This document shows positions 20,895-33,270 of a DNA stretch of 64,000 nucleotides, piece after piece; position 1 is the stretch's first letter; each line of letters starts with the position of its first letter. Made by a program: the position numbers and the translations under genes. Source of the DNA: Scolanthus callimorphus (Eukaryota; Cnidaria; Anthozoa; Actiniaria; Edwardsiidae); NCBI GenBank assembly GCA_033964015.1, contig CM066925.1, positions 186,001 through 250,000 of the forward strand. Direction: 5' to 3'. A model generated the notes under the pieces. The model was not told the DNA's origin and did no database searches. It saw only the letters and a program-made list of their open reading frames with translations.

Positions 20895-22413
20895 TTGTAC
20901 GGCTAGAGGGTAGGATTTGTACGGCTAGGGGGTGGGATCCTACAGAAACGAACATTTGTAAGGCTAGAGGGTAGGATATGTACGGTTAGGGGGTAGGATC
21001 TTACAGAAATCAACATTTGTACGGCTAGAGGGTAAGATATGTACGGCTAGGGGGTAGGATCCTACAGAAATCAACATTTGTACGGCTAAAGGGTAGGATA
21101 TGTACGGCTAGGGGGTAGGATCCTACAGAAATCAACATTTGTACAGCTATTTGGGGTAGGATATGTACAGCTAGGGTGTAGGATCCTACAGAAATCAACA
21201 TTTGTATGGCTAGAGGATAGGATATGTATGGTTAGGGGGTAGAATCTTACAGAAATCAACATTTGTATGGCTAGAGGGTAGGATGTATGTACGGCTAGGG
21301 GGTAGGATTCTACAGAAATCAACATTTGTACGGCTAGGGGGTAGGATATGTACAGCTAGGGGGTAGAATCCTACAGAAATCACCATTTGTACGGCTAGGG
21401 GGTAGGATATGTACGGCTAGGGGGTAGGATCCTACAGAAATCAACATTTGTACGGCTAGGGGGGTAGGATATGTACGGCTAGGGGGTAGGATTCTACAGA
21501 AATCAACATTTGTACGGCTAGAGGGTAGGATATGTACGGCTAGGGGGTAGGATCCTACTGAAATCAACATTTGTATGGCTAGAGGGTAGGATCCCATGAC
21601 ACACGACATTTGTACGGCTAGAGGGTAGGATATGTATGGCTAGGGGTTAGAATCCTACAGAAATCAACATGTGTACTGCTAGGGGGTAGGATATGTGCAG
21701 CTAGGGGGTAGGATCCTACAGAAATCAACATTTGTACCTGCTAGGAGGTAGGATCCCATGAAACGCAACATTTGTACGGCTAGAGGGAAGAGATATGTAC
21801 AGCTAGGGGTAGGATCCTACAGAAATCAACATTTGTACGGCTAGAGGGTAGGATATGTACAGCTAGGGGGTAGGATCCTACAGTAATCAACATTTGTGCA
21901 GAAGAGGGTAGGATAAATGTACGGCTAGGGGGTAGGATTCTACAGAAATCAACATTTGTACGGCTAGGGGGTAGGATATTTTACAGCTAGGGGGTAGGAT
22001 CCTACAGAAATCACCATTTGTACGCCTAGGGGGTAGGATATGTACGGCTAGGGGGTAGGATCCTACAGAAATCAACATTTGTACGGCTAGGGGGTAGGAT
22101 ATGTACGGCTAGGGGGTAGGATCCTACAGAAATCAACATTTGTACGGCTAGGGGGTAGGATATGTATGGGGTAGGATCCTACAGAAATCAACATTTGTAC
22201 GGCTAGGGGATAGGATATGTACGGCTAGGGGGTAGGATTCTACAGAAATCAACATTTGTACGGCTAGAGGGTAGGATATGTACGGCTAGGGGGTAGGATC
22301 CTACTGAAATCAACATTTGTACGGCTAGGGTTAGGATGCTAGAGGGTAGGATTCTACAGAAATTAACAATGCTAGAGGGTAGGATGTATTGTCTAGAGGG
22401 TATTATCTACAAG
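20895..22413 (-). repeat. FB1 left satellite arm
   Basis: About 25 monomers of roughly 61 bp. On the minus strand each monomer has two halves, both starting CCTACCCYCTAGCCGTACA. One half continues to TATCC, the other to AATGTTGATTTCTGTAGGAT. Adjacent monomers create the palindrome GTAGGATCCTAC. The variant with GTGTGTCATGGG occurs once, at 21593. The arm decays into short GCTAGAGGGTAGGAT pieces near 22340-22413. Confidence 0.9.
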
Positions 22414-22736
22414 TAAAGTTGTTCATAATAAAATGACAGGCTGCTCTAATACCAGGAATCAATGTATGCCACACTCCAGAAAGTAATTCCGATAGCATTA
22501 TACAGTATAATGTTTGTCAAATCAGGAATGAATTTATTTATTCATAAGTTATTTTCTTTTTTTTAAATTGTAGAGAGATATCGTAATGCTGAGGCAATAT
22601 ATATGAGGCAAGCCATAAAACGGAAAATACTGTAGGACAAGACTTCAATTCAGTTTTTTTGCTAGAGGGTGTAACATTATTTTATAGCCTGTACCAGCCA
22701 TAGTTAAAATCCACAAGGCTTTGGATTTAATACTTA

Positions 22737-23053
22737 TGTTGTGTTTACACTTGGCGATTTACTTAGGCAAATATTTACTGAGGTCGAGTTATAACCTAAC
22801 CGCAGTAAATGTTGTTAGGCAGGGTTTATAAACACGGACACCACTTGTCTCGAATTTGACATGAGCTGTCAAACTTACCTCAGTTGAGTCGCTCCAACCC
22901 AGCCTCATAGTAGGGTAAATGTTTACCTGATTGTAGGTAAATTTTCTGTTGTTCCCGATCGATTTTTACTGAGGTTAGCAATGGTGTTTACACTTGTGAA
23001 AATTTTACTGAAGTAGATTCCTGTATTTACTTAAGTAAAAATTCCGAGTGTAA
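22737..23053. mobile_element. Harbinger-type MITE in the FB1 core
   Basis: Starts TGTTGTGTTTACACTTGG after TTA. The right tip is shortened to GAGTGTAA. The complete copy is in FB2 (30137-30469), where TTA flanks both ends. Confidence 0.65.
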
Positions 23054-23278
23054 TAATAATAACCAGAGATATTAGCTTTCCAGCTATCAAAATTCCAGGA
23101 AAAATAAAGTTATGTTTGTATGTATGTATGTATGCATGGAGTTGCAATATCTCCTGAAACCTATAAGTAGGTGCAATGTTATCAGTGGTAAACCTAGTAA
23201 TTTGTAGTAAACAAGAAAGTGTATATTATTTCATAACATCACCTAGTACAAAGAAGCTGTACAGTAGGTGAAATTCTC

Positions 23279-23702
23279 CGGGGGGGGGGAGACTCCTCAT
23301 ATTTTCAGATGGGGGTGCTCGTCCTATCCCTTAGGGTATAAAATTGACAGACGTGCTATCTCTTAGGGGTGTTTAAAATCAGCCCTATCCCTTAGGGGAG
23401 TCTCAGACCAATCCTTGCCCAGAAATATATTGGTACTGACACCAGAACCGATATTTACAAAGGAAACTTGGTTGAAAACTCTAAAAGACCTCAAATTCGC
23501 TTTTATTTGTTTTGACCTGCCAAATTTGCTATCTTTTAGGGGTAAATTTGGCGGTTGCCAGGCCAAATTTGCTTTCTTTTAGGGGTAAATTTGCTGTTTG
23601 CCACACCCATTTTGCTATCCCTTAGGGTCAAAATCAATTTTCCCGACGAGCACCCCCGTCTAAAATATTGGGAGTCCCCCCTCCCCCCCCCCCCCCCCCC
23701 CG
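23279..23702. mobile_element. Nested element with GGGGTGCTCGTC / GACGAGCACCCC ends, FB1 core
   Basis: Poly-G, then GACTCCTCATATTTT and GGGGGTGCTCGTC at the left; the inverted partner ends in a long C run at the right. The interior repeats CCCTTAGGG and CTTTTAGGGGTAAATTTG. The same element is at the matching place in FB3 but absent from FB2. Confidence 0.65.
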
Positions 23703-23799
23703 GGTGAAATTAAATAATATTTAGATTTAACCACTGGCTAAAAGCCTACCCTAAAGGCCTCCCTGTGTTAATGAGACAAAAGGTTGCATACCCTGTCAC

Positions 23800-24290
23800 C
23801 ATCGTACCACGTGACCAAACACTTTCACCCTCCTTGCCACTTAGATAATTTCACCCAAGTTTGGTTGTCTGAGGTTTGATGATGTCATTGATGATAATGT
23901 CATTCATGATATCATACCACATGACTACGCAGTTGCACCCCCCTTGCCACTTAGATATTTTGACCCAAGTTTGGTTGTCTGAGGTTCACCCCTTCCTAAG
24001 ATATAAGCCTTTCCTCGTTTGATGACATCATCAATTACGTCATACCACATGACTAGGCAGTTGCACCCCGCTTGCCACTTAGATATTTTCGCCCAGGTTT
24101 GGTTGTCTGAGGTTCACCCCTTCCTAGGATATAAGCCTTTCCTTGTTTGAAGATGCCATCGATTATGTCATACCACGTGACTATGCAGTTGCACCCCCTT
24201 GCTACTTAGACAACTTTCCCCAAGTTTGGCTGTCTGAGTGTCTGAGGTTCATTCCTTCCTAAGATATAAACCTTTTCTCGTTTGATGACA
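23800..24290 (+). repeat. Minisatellite of about 110-128 bp in the FB1 core
   Basis: Four copies of a unit with GCCACTTAGATA, CCAAGTTTGGTTGTCTGAGG and TTTGATGA-CATCA. The GTCTGAG landmarks are spaced 110, 128 and 126 bp. Confidence 0.75.
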
Positions 24291-25179
24291 TTTGGGTTGC
24301 CTGTGGATGGACACATGGATGGAAGTCCACCACAAAACAGGTTGATGCATATACACTTTTGTGTTGTTTTTTTTCCTCCTGCATGTAGCTACGTGGGCGC
24401 CTTCGGCACTTGATTGTTTTTTGTTTATATATTTTTATTAAGTTTTGCAATTTTACACTTGATTGTTAATAATAATAAACATACTAACACAAATAAAAAT
24501 TGTGTCAATTAAGTGCAAAGGACCTCTTGAATTCCAGGGTGGTTGTCAAAATGGAGAGCTTCACATTGAGGTTCGGGGCGGGGAGGTGCAGCTCTTTTTT
24601 GACCTGCCCATCATCTGTAATATGAAAAAGCCTCCATGGACTGTGTTATAGAGACTAATAAAAACATGGTCCTTTCCCCCAGCTGTACAAATCTGGTGTT
24701 TTGGGGGTTCCTGCAAATGTTGAGTTCTACACGATCCTTCCCCCCTACAGGTAAATACATAATCCTACCATGAGCAAATAAAGTGGTTCTCTGGGATCCT
24801 ATCCACTAACAGTAAATAAGCTCCTGCCCTCTAGTCGTACATATCCTAGCTGTTCACAAGCCATTCAAATGTTGATTTCTCTGGGATCCTACCCAAGGGG
24901 TTTTAATACATTTTTTTTGAAGTAGCAGACTACACTTTGTAAGTAGGCGGCTGCATTTGGGGGTCCCATATTAAGGCCCAAGGCCTGAGCCTTCTAAGGA
25001 AGGGAAATTGCTCCCCTTGGAAATTTTGAAATTTCGGTAGCAGAAAAGGTGTTTCCTGCGTTTTGAGAGCAAATTAGTTTACAGGGTTTTCAAAAGCTTC
25101 AGTGAAGTTGCCAGCAGTGAAGAAGACAGCAGTTCATGCTGGTTGCCGCCTTCTATAGAAACCCCTGCTACCCTCTAGC

Positions 25180-25876
25180 CATACATATCCTACACTCTAG
25201 CCATACAAATGTTGATTTCTGTAGGATCCTACCCCCTAGCCGTACATATCCTACCCTCTAGCAGTACAAATGTTGATTTCTGTAGGATCCTACCCCCTAG
25301 CCATACATATCCTACCCTCTAGCCATACAAAGATTGATTTCTGTAGGATCCTACCCCCTAGCCGTACATATCCTACCCTCTAGCAGTACAAATGTTGATT
25401 TCTGTAGGATTCTAACCCCTAGCCATACATATCCTACCCTCTAGCCGTACAAATGTCGCGTTTCATGGGATCCTACCCTCTAGCCATACAAATGTTGATT
25501 TCAGTAGGATCCTACCCCCTAGCCGTACATATCCTACCCCTTAGCCGTACATATCCTACCCTCTAGCCGTACAAATGTTGATTTCTGTAGAATCCTACCC
25601 CCTAGCCGTACATATCCTACCCCCTAGCCGTACAAATGTTGATTTCTGTAGGATCCAACCCCCTAGCTGGACATATCCTACCCCCTAGCCGTCGTATGTT
25701 GATTTCTGTAGAATCCTTCCCCCTAGCCGTACATATCCTACCCCCTAGCCGTACAAATGTTGATTTCTGTAGGATCCTACCCCCTAGCTGTACATATCCT
25801 ACCCTCTAGCCATACAACTGTTGATTTCTGTAGGATCCTACCCCCTAGCCGTACAATCCTACCCTCTAGCCGTACA
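25180..25876 (+). repeat. FB1 right satellite arm, inner part
   Basis: About 11 monomers in plus orientation. It is closely matched by the inverse of the FB3 left arm, including the rare variant ACAAAGATTGATTTCTG (about 25327). Confidence 0.85.
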
Positions 25877-26149
25877 TAAACTTGCCTCTCGAATTATCTT
25901 GAGGATTTTTCTCATCTTTCCTAGTTGCGGCAATATTGAAGTACAAAACTCGATAACACAGTGTCAGGAAATCACTATCCTCAGCCGTACAGTTTATACA
26001 ACCAGAAGTTCATGCAGTATTTGGGTGTTATTTTTGCAAGTTTTGCTTCGAGCCGTTTGAGCAACATTAAAGCCCCAATATCAGTAGATTTGATATCCTC
26101 GTGGTGTTGTACGAGCCAGCACAATTCCATCTTGCTCACCTTTATCGTT
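25877..26149 (-). repeat. Partial terminal unit embedded in the FB1 right arm
   Basis: The inner 270 bp of a terminal unit, cut at CTTTATCG where satellite resumes. Its text (ATAAACTTGCCTCTCG, CTAGTTGCGGCAATATTG) matches the FB3 left terminal unit better than FB1's own ends. Confidence 0.8.
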
Positions 26150-26996
26150 TCTGTAGGATCCTACCCCCTAGCTGTACATATCCTATCCTCTAGCCATACA
26201 AATGTTGATTTCTGTAGGATCCTACCCCCTAGCTGTACATATCCTACCCCAAATAGCTGTACAAATGTTGATTTCTGTAGGATCCTACCCCCTAGCCGTA
26301 CATATCCTACCCTCTAGCAGTACAAATGTTGATTTCTGTAGGATCCTACCCCCTAGCCGTACATATCCTATCCTCTAGCCGTACAAATGTTGATTTCTGT
26401 AAGATCCTACCCCCTAACCATACATATCCTACCCTCTAGCCCTACAAATGTTCATTTCTGTAGGATCCTACCCCCTAGCTGTACATATCCTATCCTCTAG
26501 CCATACAAATGTTGATTTCTGTAGGATCCTACCCCCTAGCTGTACATATCCTACCCCAAATAGCTGTACAAATGTTGATTTCTGTAGGATCCTACCCCCT
26601 AGCCGTACATATCCTACCCCCTAGCTGTACAAATGTTGATTTCTGTAGGATCCTACCCCATAGCTGTACACATCCTACACCCTAGCCGTACAAATGTTGA
26701 TTACCGTAGGATCCTACCCCCTAGCTGTACATATTCTACCCTCTAGCCGTACAAATGTTGATTTCTGTAGGATCCTACCCCCTAGCCGTACATATCCTAC
26801 CCCTAGCTGTACAAATGTTGATTTCTGTAGGATCCTACCCCCTAGCTGTACACATCCTACACCCTAGCCGTACAAATGTTGATTACCGTAGGATCCTACC
26901 CCCTAGCTGTACATATTCTACCCTCTAGCCGTACAAATGTTGATTTCTGTAGGATCCTACCCCCTAGCCGTACAAATCCTACCCTCTAGCCGTACA
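26150..26996 (+). repeat. FB1 right satellite arm, outer part
   Basis: About 14 monomers, including a local duplication: the variant GATTACCGTAGGATCC occurs at about 26698 and again at about 26880. Confidence 0.88.
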
Positions 26997-27433
26997 AAAC
27001 TTGTCTCTCGAATTATCTTGAGGATTTTCCTCATCTTTTCTGGTTGCAGCAATATTGAAGTACAAAAATTGATAATACAGTGTAGGAAATCACTATCGTC
27101 AGCCGTACAGTTCATACAACCAGCAGTTCATGCAGTATTTGGGTGTTATTTTTGCGAGTTTTGCTTCGAGCCGTTTGAGCAACATTAAGCCCCAATATCA
27201 GTAGATTTGACATCCTCGTGGTGTTGTACGAGCCAGCACAATTCCATCTTGCTCTCCTTTATCGTTTATCTTTACAGTAGCGGCCTAAAACGATCTCTAA
27301 CTGTTCGTTTTGTACCTTTCGCGGGTTTCTGCCTTCCAATAGCCGCCATCTTGGATTTCCGATGTTCGGGTAAATTCGGAAATCTTCCGACTTCGGGTCA
27401 AGTTCGGGCGTACGGCTAGGGGGTAGGATTTAG
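26997..27433 (-). repeat. FB1 right terminal unit
   Basis: The inverse of 20455-20894, sharing ACTTGTCTCTCGAATTATC with it. It carries GCCGCCATCTT and CCAAT near 27340. Its outer end lacks GGCACAACC. Confidence 0.82.
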
Positions 27434-27446
27434 AGCAGATTTCGTA

Positions 27447-27868
27447 GGTTGTGCCTAAATCCTACCCCCTAGCCGTACGCCCGAACTTGACCCGAAGTCG
27501 GAAGATTTCCGAATTTAACCGAACATCGGAAATCCAAGATGGCGGCTATTGGAAGGCAGAAACCCGCGAAAGGTACAAAACGAACAGTTAGAGATCGTTT
27601 TAGGCAGCTACTGTAAAGATAAACGATAAAGGAGAGCAAGATGGAATTGCCCTTGCTCGTACAACACCACGAGGATATCAAATCTACTGATGTTGGGGCT
27701 TTAATGTTGCTTATACTGCTCGAAGCAAAACTCGCAAAAATAACACCCAAATACTGCATGAACTTCTGGTTGTATGAACTGTACGGCTGACGATAGTGAT
27801 TTCCTGACACTGTGTTGTCAAGTTTTGTACATCAATGTTGCTGCAACCTGAAAAGATGAGAAAAATCC
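27447..27868 (+). repeat. FB2 left terminal unit
   Basis: ATGGCGGC lies at about 27538. Compared with FB1 and FB3 it lacks about 25 bp between AAAAATCCT and TATGTACGG; the FB2 right unit lacks the same bases. It also shares with its partner GATGTTGGGG and the GCTTATACTGCTCGAAGC/GAGCAGTATGAGC variants. Confidence 0.82.
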
Positions 27869-28226
27869 TTATGTACGGCTAGAGGGTAGGATTTGTACGG
27901 CTAGGGGGTAGGATCCTACAGAAATCAACATTTGTACGGATAGAGGGTAGGATATGTACAGCAAGGGGGTAGGATCCTACAGAAATCAACATTTGTACGG
28001 CTAGGGGGTAGGATATGTACCGCTAGGGGGTAGGATCCTACAGAAATCAACATTTGTACGGCTAGGGGGTAGGATATGTACGGCTAGGGGGTAGGATCCT
28101 ACAGAAATCAACATTTGTACGGCTAGAGGGTAGGATATGTACAGCTAGGGGGTAGGATCCTACAGTAATCAACATGTGTAAAAAAAAAAAAAGAGGGTAG
28201 GATATGTATGGCTAGGGGGTAGGATC

Positions 28227-28627
28227 CCGGGGGGTTCTTCACATGTCGACTTGATAGGGGTGCTCGTCGTATTTTTTAGGGGTCAAAATCGAGTTTCAGG
28301 TATTTTTTAGGGGGTATCGGAGAAAAATTGTGGCTTTCACTAATTAATGGTATTTTTAGGGGTACGCAAATGAATGAAAGGGTCACAAACCCAGTAAAAC
28401 GTTGTCTTTCTTTCTTCGTTCATTTATAGCTCTAAAATAAGCTTATTTTGAGATAAGAAACAATAAACAATAACAAAAAGGTTTATTGTTGGTATTTTTT
28501 AGGGGTCATTTTGTTTTATAAGGTATTTTTTAGGGGTTGGATTTTTATGTCCTGGTATTTTTTAGGGTATATTTTCCGATGTCCCGACGAGCACCCCTAT
28601 CACTCTTACATGAGAGAACCCCCCCCG
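28227..28627. mobile_element. Nested element with CCGGGGGGTTCTTCACATG ends, FB2 left arm
   Basis: The left end is followed by GATAGGGGTGCTCGTCG. The right end is the inverse (CGACGAGCACCCCTATC then ACATGAGAGAACCCCCCC). The interior repeats GGTATTTTTTAGGGG. It belongs with the 23279-23702 element but has different outer tips. Confidence 0.65.
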
Positions 28628-29221
28628 GGGGTAGGATCCTACAGTAATCAACATTTGTACGGCTAGAGGGTAGGATATGTACGGCTAGGGGGTAGGATCC
28701 TACAGAAATCAACATTTGTACGGCTAGGGGGTAGGATATGTACAGCTAGGGGGTAGGATCCTACAGAAATCAACATATGTACGGCTAGAGGAGGGTAGGA
28801 TATGTATGGCTAGGGGGTACGATCATACAGAAATCAACATTTGTACGGCTAGAGGGTAGGATATGTATGGCTAGGGGGTAGGATCCTACAGAAATCAACA
28901 TTTGTGCAGAAGAGGGTAGGATATGTATGGCTAGGGGTAGGATCCTACAGAAGTCAATTGTACGGCTAGGGGGTAGGATATGTATGGCTAGGGGGTAGGA
29001 TCCTACAGAAGTCAATTGTACAGCTAGGGGGTAGGATATGTACGGCTAGGGGGTAGGATCCTACAGAAATCAACATTTGTACGGCTAGGGGGTAGGATAT
29101 GTACAGCTAGGGGGTAGGAACCTACAGAAATCAACAATTGTACAGCTAGGGGGTAGGATATGTACGGCTAGGGGGTAGGATTCTACAGAAATCAACATTT
29201 GTATGGCTAGAGGGTAGGATA

Positions 29222-29420
29222 TGTGGGAGTTGCCTCCCTGTTTCTTCGAGTCTTTGTCAAATATCATATGATTATTTCTATATATTATTGTCTTGTATAT
29301 CACATTTTTATCACATTTTTTATGTATATCATAATTTTTATTGCACGGCTTCATTGTAAACCAGTCCTTTGGGCTGATGAACCACCGTGGATAAATAAAA
29401 TTACTATCTATCTATCTATA
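29222..29420 (+). mobile_element. 3' end of a LINE inserted in the FB2 left arm
   Basis: Sequence ending GATAAATAAAATTACTATC followed by a (TATC)n tail, typical of CR1/L2-type LINE 3' ends. ATGT occurs on both sides and may be a short target duplication. Confidence 0.6.
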
Positions 29421-29640
29421 TGTACGGCTAGGGGGTAGGATCCTACTGAAATCAACATTTGTATGGCTAGAGGGTAGGATAATATGTACGGCTAGGGGGC
29501 TCCTACAGAAATCAACATTTGTGAGGCTAGGATTCCAAGGAAATCAACATTTGTACGGCTAGGGTTAGGATGCTAGAGGGTAGGATTCTACAGAAATCAA
29601 CAACGCTAGAGGGTAGGATGTATTGTCTAGAGGGTATTAT

Positions 29641-31975
29641 CTACAAGTAAAGTTGGTCATAATAAAATGACAGGCTGCTCTAATAGCAACCTCTAGTTTG
29701 TTGGGACCAGGAATCAATCCCCCCCCCCCCCCCCCACGGAAAGGTGTTGAAAAGTGATGCCCCCACCCCTCTGGAATTTCCGAGGAAAAATACAGTATTT
29801 GTATAGAAATGATCAGGTAAATTGACCCCCCCACCCCTCCAGAATTTCCAATGCCCTTCCGAAGGGGGGCTATTGATAATTTCTGGAACAACACAATGAC
29901 ATTATACAGTATAATGTTTGTCAAATCAGGAATGAACTTATTTATTCATAAGCTATTTTCTTTTTTAAAATTGTAGAGAGATATCCTAATGCTGAGACAA
30001 TATATGAGGCAAGCCATAAAATGAAAAAGACTGTAGGACAAGACTTCCATTCAGTTTTTTTGCTAGAGGGTGTAACATTATTTATAGCCTGTACGAGCCA
30101 TAGTTAAAATCCACAAGGCTTTGGATTTAATACTTATGCTGTGTTTACACTTGGCGATTTACTTAGGCAAATATTTACTGAGGTCGAGTTAACCTAACCA
30201 CAGTAAATGTTGTTAGGCAGGGTTTATGAACACGGACACATGAATTTGAACGTAATTACACTTTGAGAGAGAAACCAGACACCACTCGAATTTGACACAA
30301 GCTGTCAAATTTACCTCAGTTGAGTCGCTCCAACCCAGCCTCATAGTAGGGTAAATGTTTACCTGACCTAGGTAAATTTTCTGTTGTTCCCGATCGATTT
30401 TTACTGAGGTTAGCAACGGTGTTTACACTCTGTATTACTTAAGTAAAAATTCTGAGTGTAAACACAACATTAGAATAATAATAACTGGAGTTGCAATATC
30501 TCCTGAAACCTATAAGTAGGTGCAATGTTATCAGTGGTAAACCTAGTAATTTGTAGTAAACAAGAAAGTGTATATTTCATGACATCAACTGTGTTAATGA
30601 GACAAAAGGTTGCATACCCTGTCACCATCGTACCACGTGACCAAACACTTTCACCCTCCTTGCCACTTAGATAATTTCATCCAAGTTTGGTTGTCTGAGG
30701 TTTGATGATGTCATTGATGATATCATACCATATGACTACGCAGTTGCACCCCCAACCCCTTGCCGCTTAAATGATTTCACCCAAGTTGGTTCTCTGAGGC
30801 TCATCCCTTCCCAAGATATATACCTTTTCCCGTTTGATGACGTCATCGATGACGTCATACCACACGACTAGGCAGTTGCACCCAACTTGCCACTTAGATA
30901 TTTTCACCCAAGTTTGGTTGTCTGAGGTTCACCCCTTCCTAAGATATAAGCCTTTCCTTGTTTGATGATGCCATCGATTATGTCATACCACCTGACTATG
31001 CAGTTGCACCCCCTTGCTACTTAGACAACTTTCCCCAAGTTTGGCTGTCTGAGTGTCTGAGGTTCATGCCTTCCTAAGATATAAACCTTTTCTCGTTTGA
31101 TGACATTTGGGTTGCCTGTGGATGGACACATGGATGGAAGTCCACAGTTGACGCATATACACTTTTGTGTTGTTTCCTTTCCTCCTGCATGTAGCTACGT
31201 GGGCGCCTTCAGCACTTGATTGTTTTTTGTTTATATATATTTTTATTAAGTTTTGCAATTTTACACTTGATTGTTAATAATAATAAACATACTAACACAA
31301 AAAATTGTGTCAATTAAGTGCAAAGGACCTCAGGAATTCCAGGGTGGTTGTCAAAATGGAGAGCTTCACATCGAGGTGAGGGGCAGGGAGTTGCAGCTCT
31401 TTTTTGACCTGCCCATCATCTGTAATATGAAAAAGCCTCCATGGACTGTGTTATAGAGACTCTAATAAAAAAAATAGTCCTTTCCCCCAGCTGTACAAAT
31501 CTGGTGTTTTGGGGGTTCCTACAAATGTTGAGTTCTACACGATCCTTCCCCCTACCGGTAAATACATAATCCTACCCTGAGCAAATAAAGTGGTTCTCTG
31601 GGATCCTATCCACTAACAGTACATAAGCTCCTGCCCTCTAGTTGTACATATCCTAGCTGTTCACAAGCCATTCAAATGTTGATTTCTCTGGGATCCTACC
31701 CAAGGGGTTTCAATACATTTTGAAGTAGCAGACTACACTTTGTAAGTAGGCGCAGCTGCATTTGGGGGTCCCATACTAAGGCCCAAGGCCTGAGCCTTCT
31801 AAGGAAGGGAAATTGCTCCCCTGGGAAATTTTGAAATTTCGGTAGCAGAAAAGGTGTTTCCTTCGTTTTGAGAGCAAATTAGTTTACGGGGTTTTCAAAA
31901 GCTTCAGTGAAGTTGCCAGCAGTGAAGAATATAGCAGTTCATGCTGGTAGCCGCCTTCTATAGAAACCCCTGCTA
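29641..31975 (+). repeat. FB2 core
   Basis: Same orientation as FB1. Specific to FB2 is a poly-C-headed insert at about 29700-29890 with GAATTTCC repeats. The 61-codon frame at 31271-31456 ends with the same KKPPWTVL residues as FB1. The minisatellite at about 30600-31080 contains two TGACGTCA octamers (30838-30845 and 30850-30857). Confidence 0.8.
30137..30469. mobile_element. Harbinger-type MITE in the FB2 core, 333 bp
   Basis: TGCTGTGTTTACACTTGG at the left; CTGAGTGTAAACACAACA at the right. TTA is duplicated at 30134-30136 and 30470-30472. Confidence 0.72.
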
Positions 31976-33270
31976 CCCTGTAGCTATACATTTCCTACCT
32001 GCTAGCTGTACAAATGTTAATTTCTGTAGGATCCTACCCCCTAGAGGTACATATCCTACCCTCTAGCCATACAAATGTTGATTTCTGTAGGATCCTACCC
32101 CTAGTTAGCCATACAAATATTGATTTCTGTAGGATCCTACCCCTAGCCGTACATATCCTACCCTCTGGCCATACAAATGTTGATTTCTGTAGGATCCTAC
32201 CCCCTAGCCATACATATCCTACCCTCTAGCCGTACAAATGTTGATTTATGTAGGATCCTACCCCTAGCGGTACATATCCTACCCTCTAGCCGTACAAATG
32301 TTGATTTCTGTAAGATCCTACCCCCTAGTTGTACATATCCTACCCTCTAGCAGTACAAATGTTGATTTCTGTAAGATCCTACCCCCTAGCCGTACATATC
32401 CTACCCTCTAGCCGTACAAATGTTGATTTCTGTAGGATCCTACCTCCTAGCCATATATCCTACCCTCTAGCCGTACAAATGTTGATTTCTGTAAGATCCT
32501 ACCCCCTAGTTGTACATATCCTACCCTCTAGCAGTACAAATGTTGATTTCTGTAAGATCCTACCCCCTAGCCGTACATATCCTACCCTCTAGCCGTACAA
32601 ATGTTGATTTATGTAGGATCCTACCCCCCGGGCGGTACATATCCTACCCTCTAGCCGTACAAATGTTGATTTCTGTAAGATCCTACCCCCTAGTTGTACA
32701 TATCCTACCCTCTAGCAGTACAAATGTTGATTTCTGTAAGATCCTACCCCCTAGCCGTACATATCCTACCCTCTAGCCGTACAAATGTTGATTTCTGTAG
32801 GATCCTACCCCCTAGCGGTACATATCCTACCCTCTAGCTGTACAAATGTTGACTTCTGTAGGATCCTACCCCCTAGCTGTACATATCCTGCCCCCTAGCC
32901 GTATAAATGTTGATTTCTGTAGGATCCTACCCCTAGCCGTACATATCCTACCCTCTAGCCGTACAAATGTTGATTTCTGTAGGATCCTACCCCCTAGCCG
33001 TACATATCCTACCCCCTAGCCATACAATTGTTGATTTCTGTAGGATCCTACCCCCTAGCGGTACATATCCTACCCCCTAGCCGTACAAATGTTGATTTCT
33101 GTAGGATCCTACCCCCTAGCTGTACATATCCTACCCTCTAGCCGTACAAATGTTGATTTCTGTAGGATCCTACCCCCTAGCTGTACATATCCTACCCTCT
33201 AGCCGTACAAATGTTGATTTCTGTAGGATCCTACCCCCTAGCCGTACAAATCCTACCCTCTAGCCGTACA
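31976..33270 (+). repeat. FB2 right satellite arm
   Basis: About 21 monomers. A segment near 32330-32780 repeats with a period of about 180 bp (three monomers), including the variant GTAAGATCCTACCCCCTAGTTG, so local amplification occurred here too. Confidence 0.88.

Larger units (their letters stand above)
22414..25179 (+). repeat. FB1 core
   Basis: Shared with FB2 (29641-31975) in the same orientation and with FB3 (34991-37752) in reverse. It contains a Harbinger-type MITE, a G/C-tipped nested element, a GATGACATCAT-containing minisatellite and one 62-codon frame (24463-24651 plus) recognisable in all three cores, which ends CNMKKPPWTVL. It begins at TATTATCTACAAGTAAAG and ends at TTCTATAGAAACCCCTGC. 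I see no transposase. Confidence 0.8.
20455..27433. mobile_element. Foldback element FB1
   Basis: Terminal unit, satellite arm, core, satellite arm with an embedded partial terminal unit, and terminal unit in inverse orientation. The left arm is about 1.5 kb and the right about 1.8 kb including the embedded piece. Its last bases read GGTAGGATTTAG and lack the GCACAACC tip seen at three other ends. FB2 follows after only 13 bp. No transposase found. Confidence 0.8.
27869..29640 (-). repeat. FB2 left satellite arm (with two nested insertions)
   Basis: Satellite monomers on the minus strand, interrupted at 28227-28627 and 29222-29420. Near 29510-29640 it breaks up in the same way as the inner end of the FB1 left arm. 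Confidence 0.88.
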
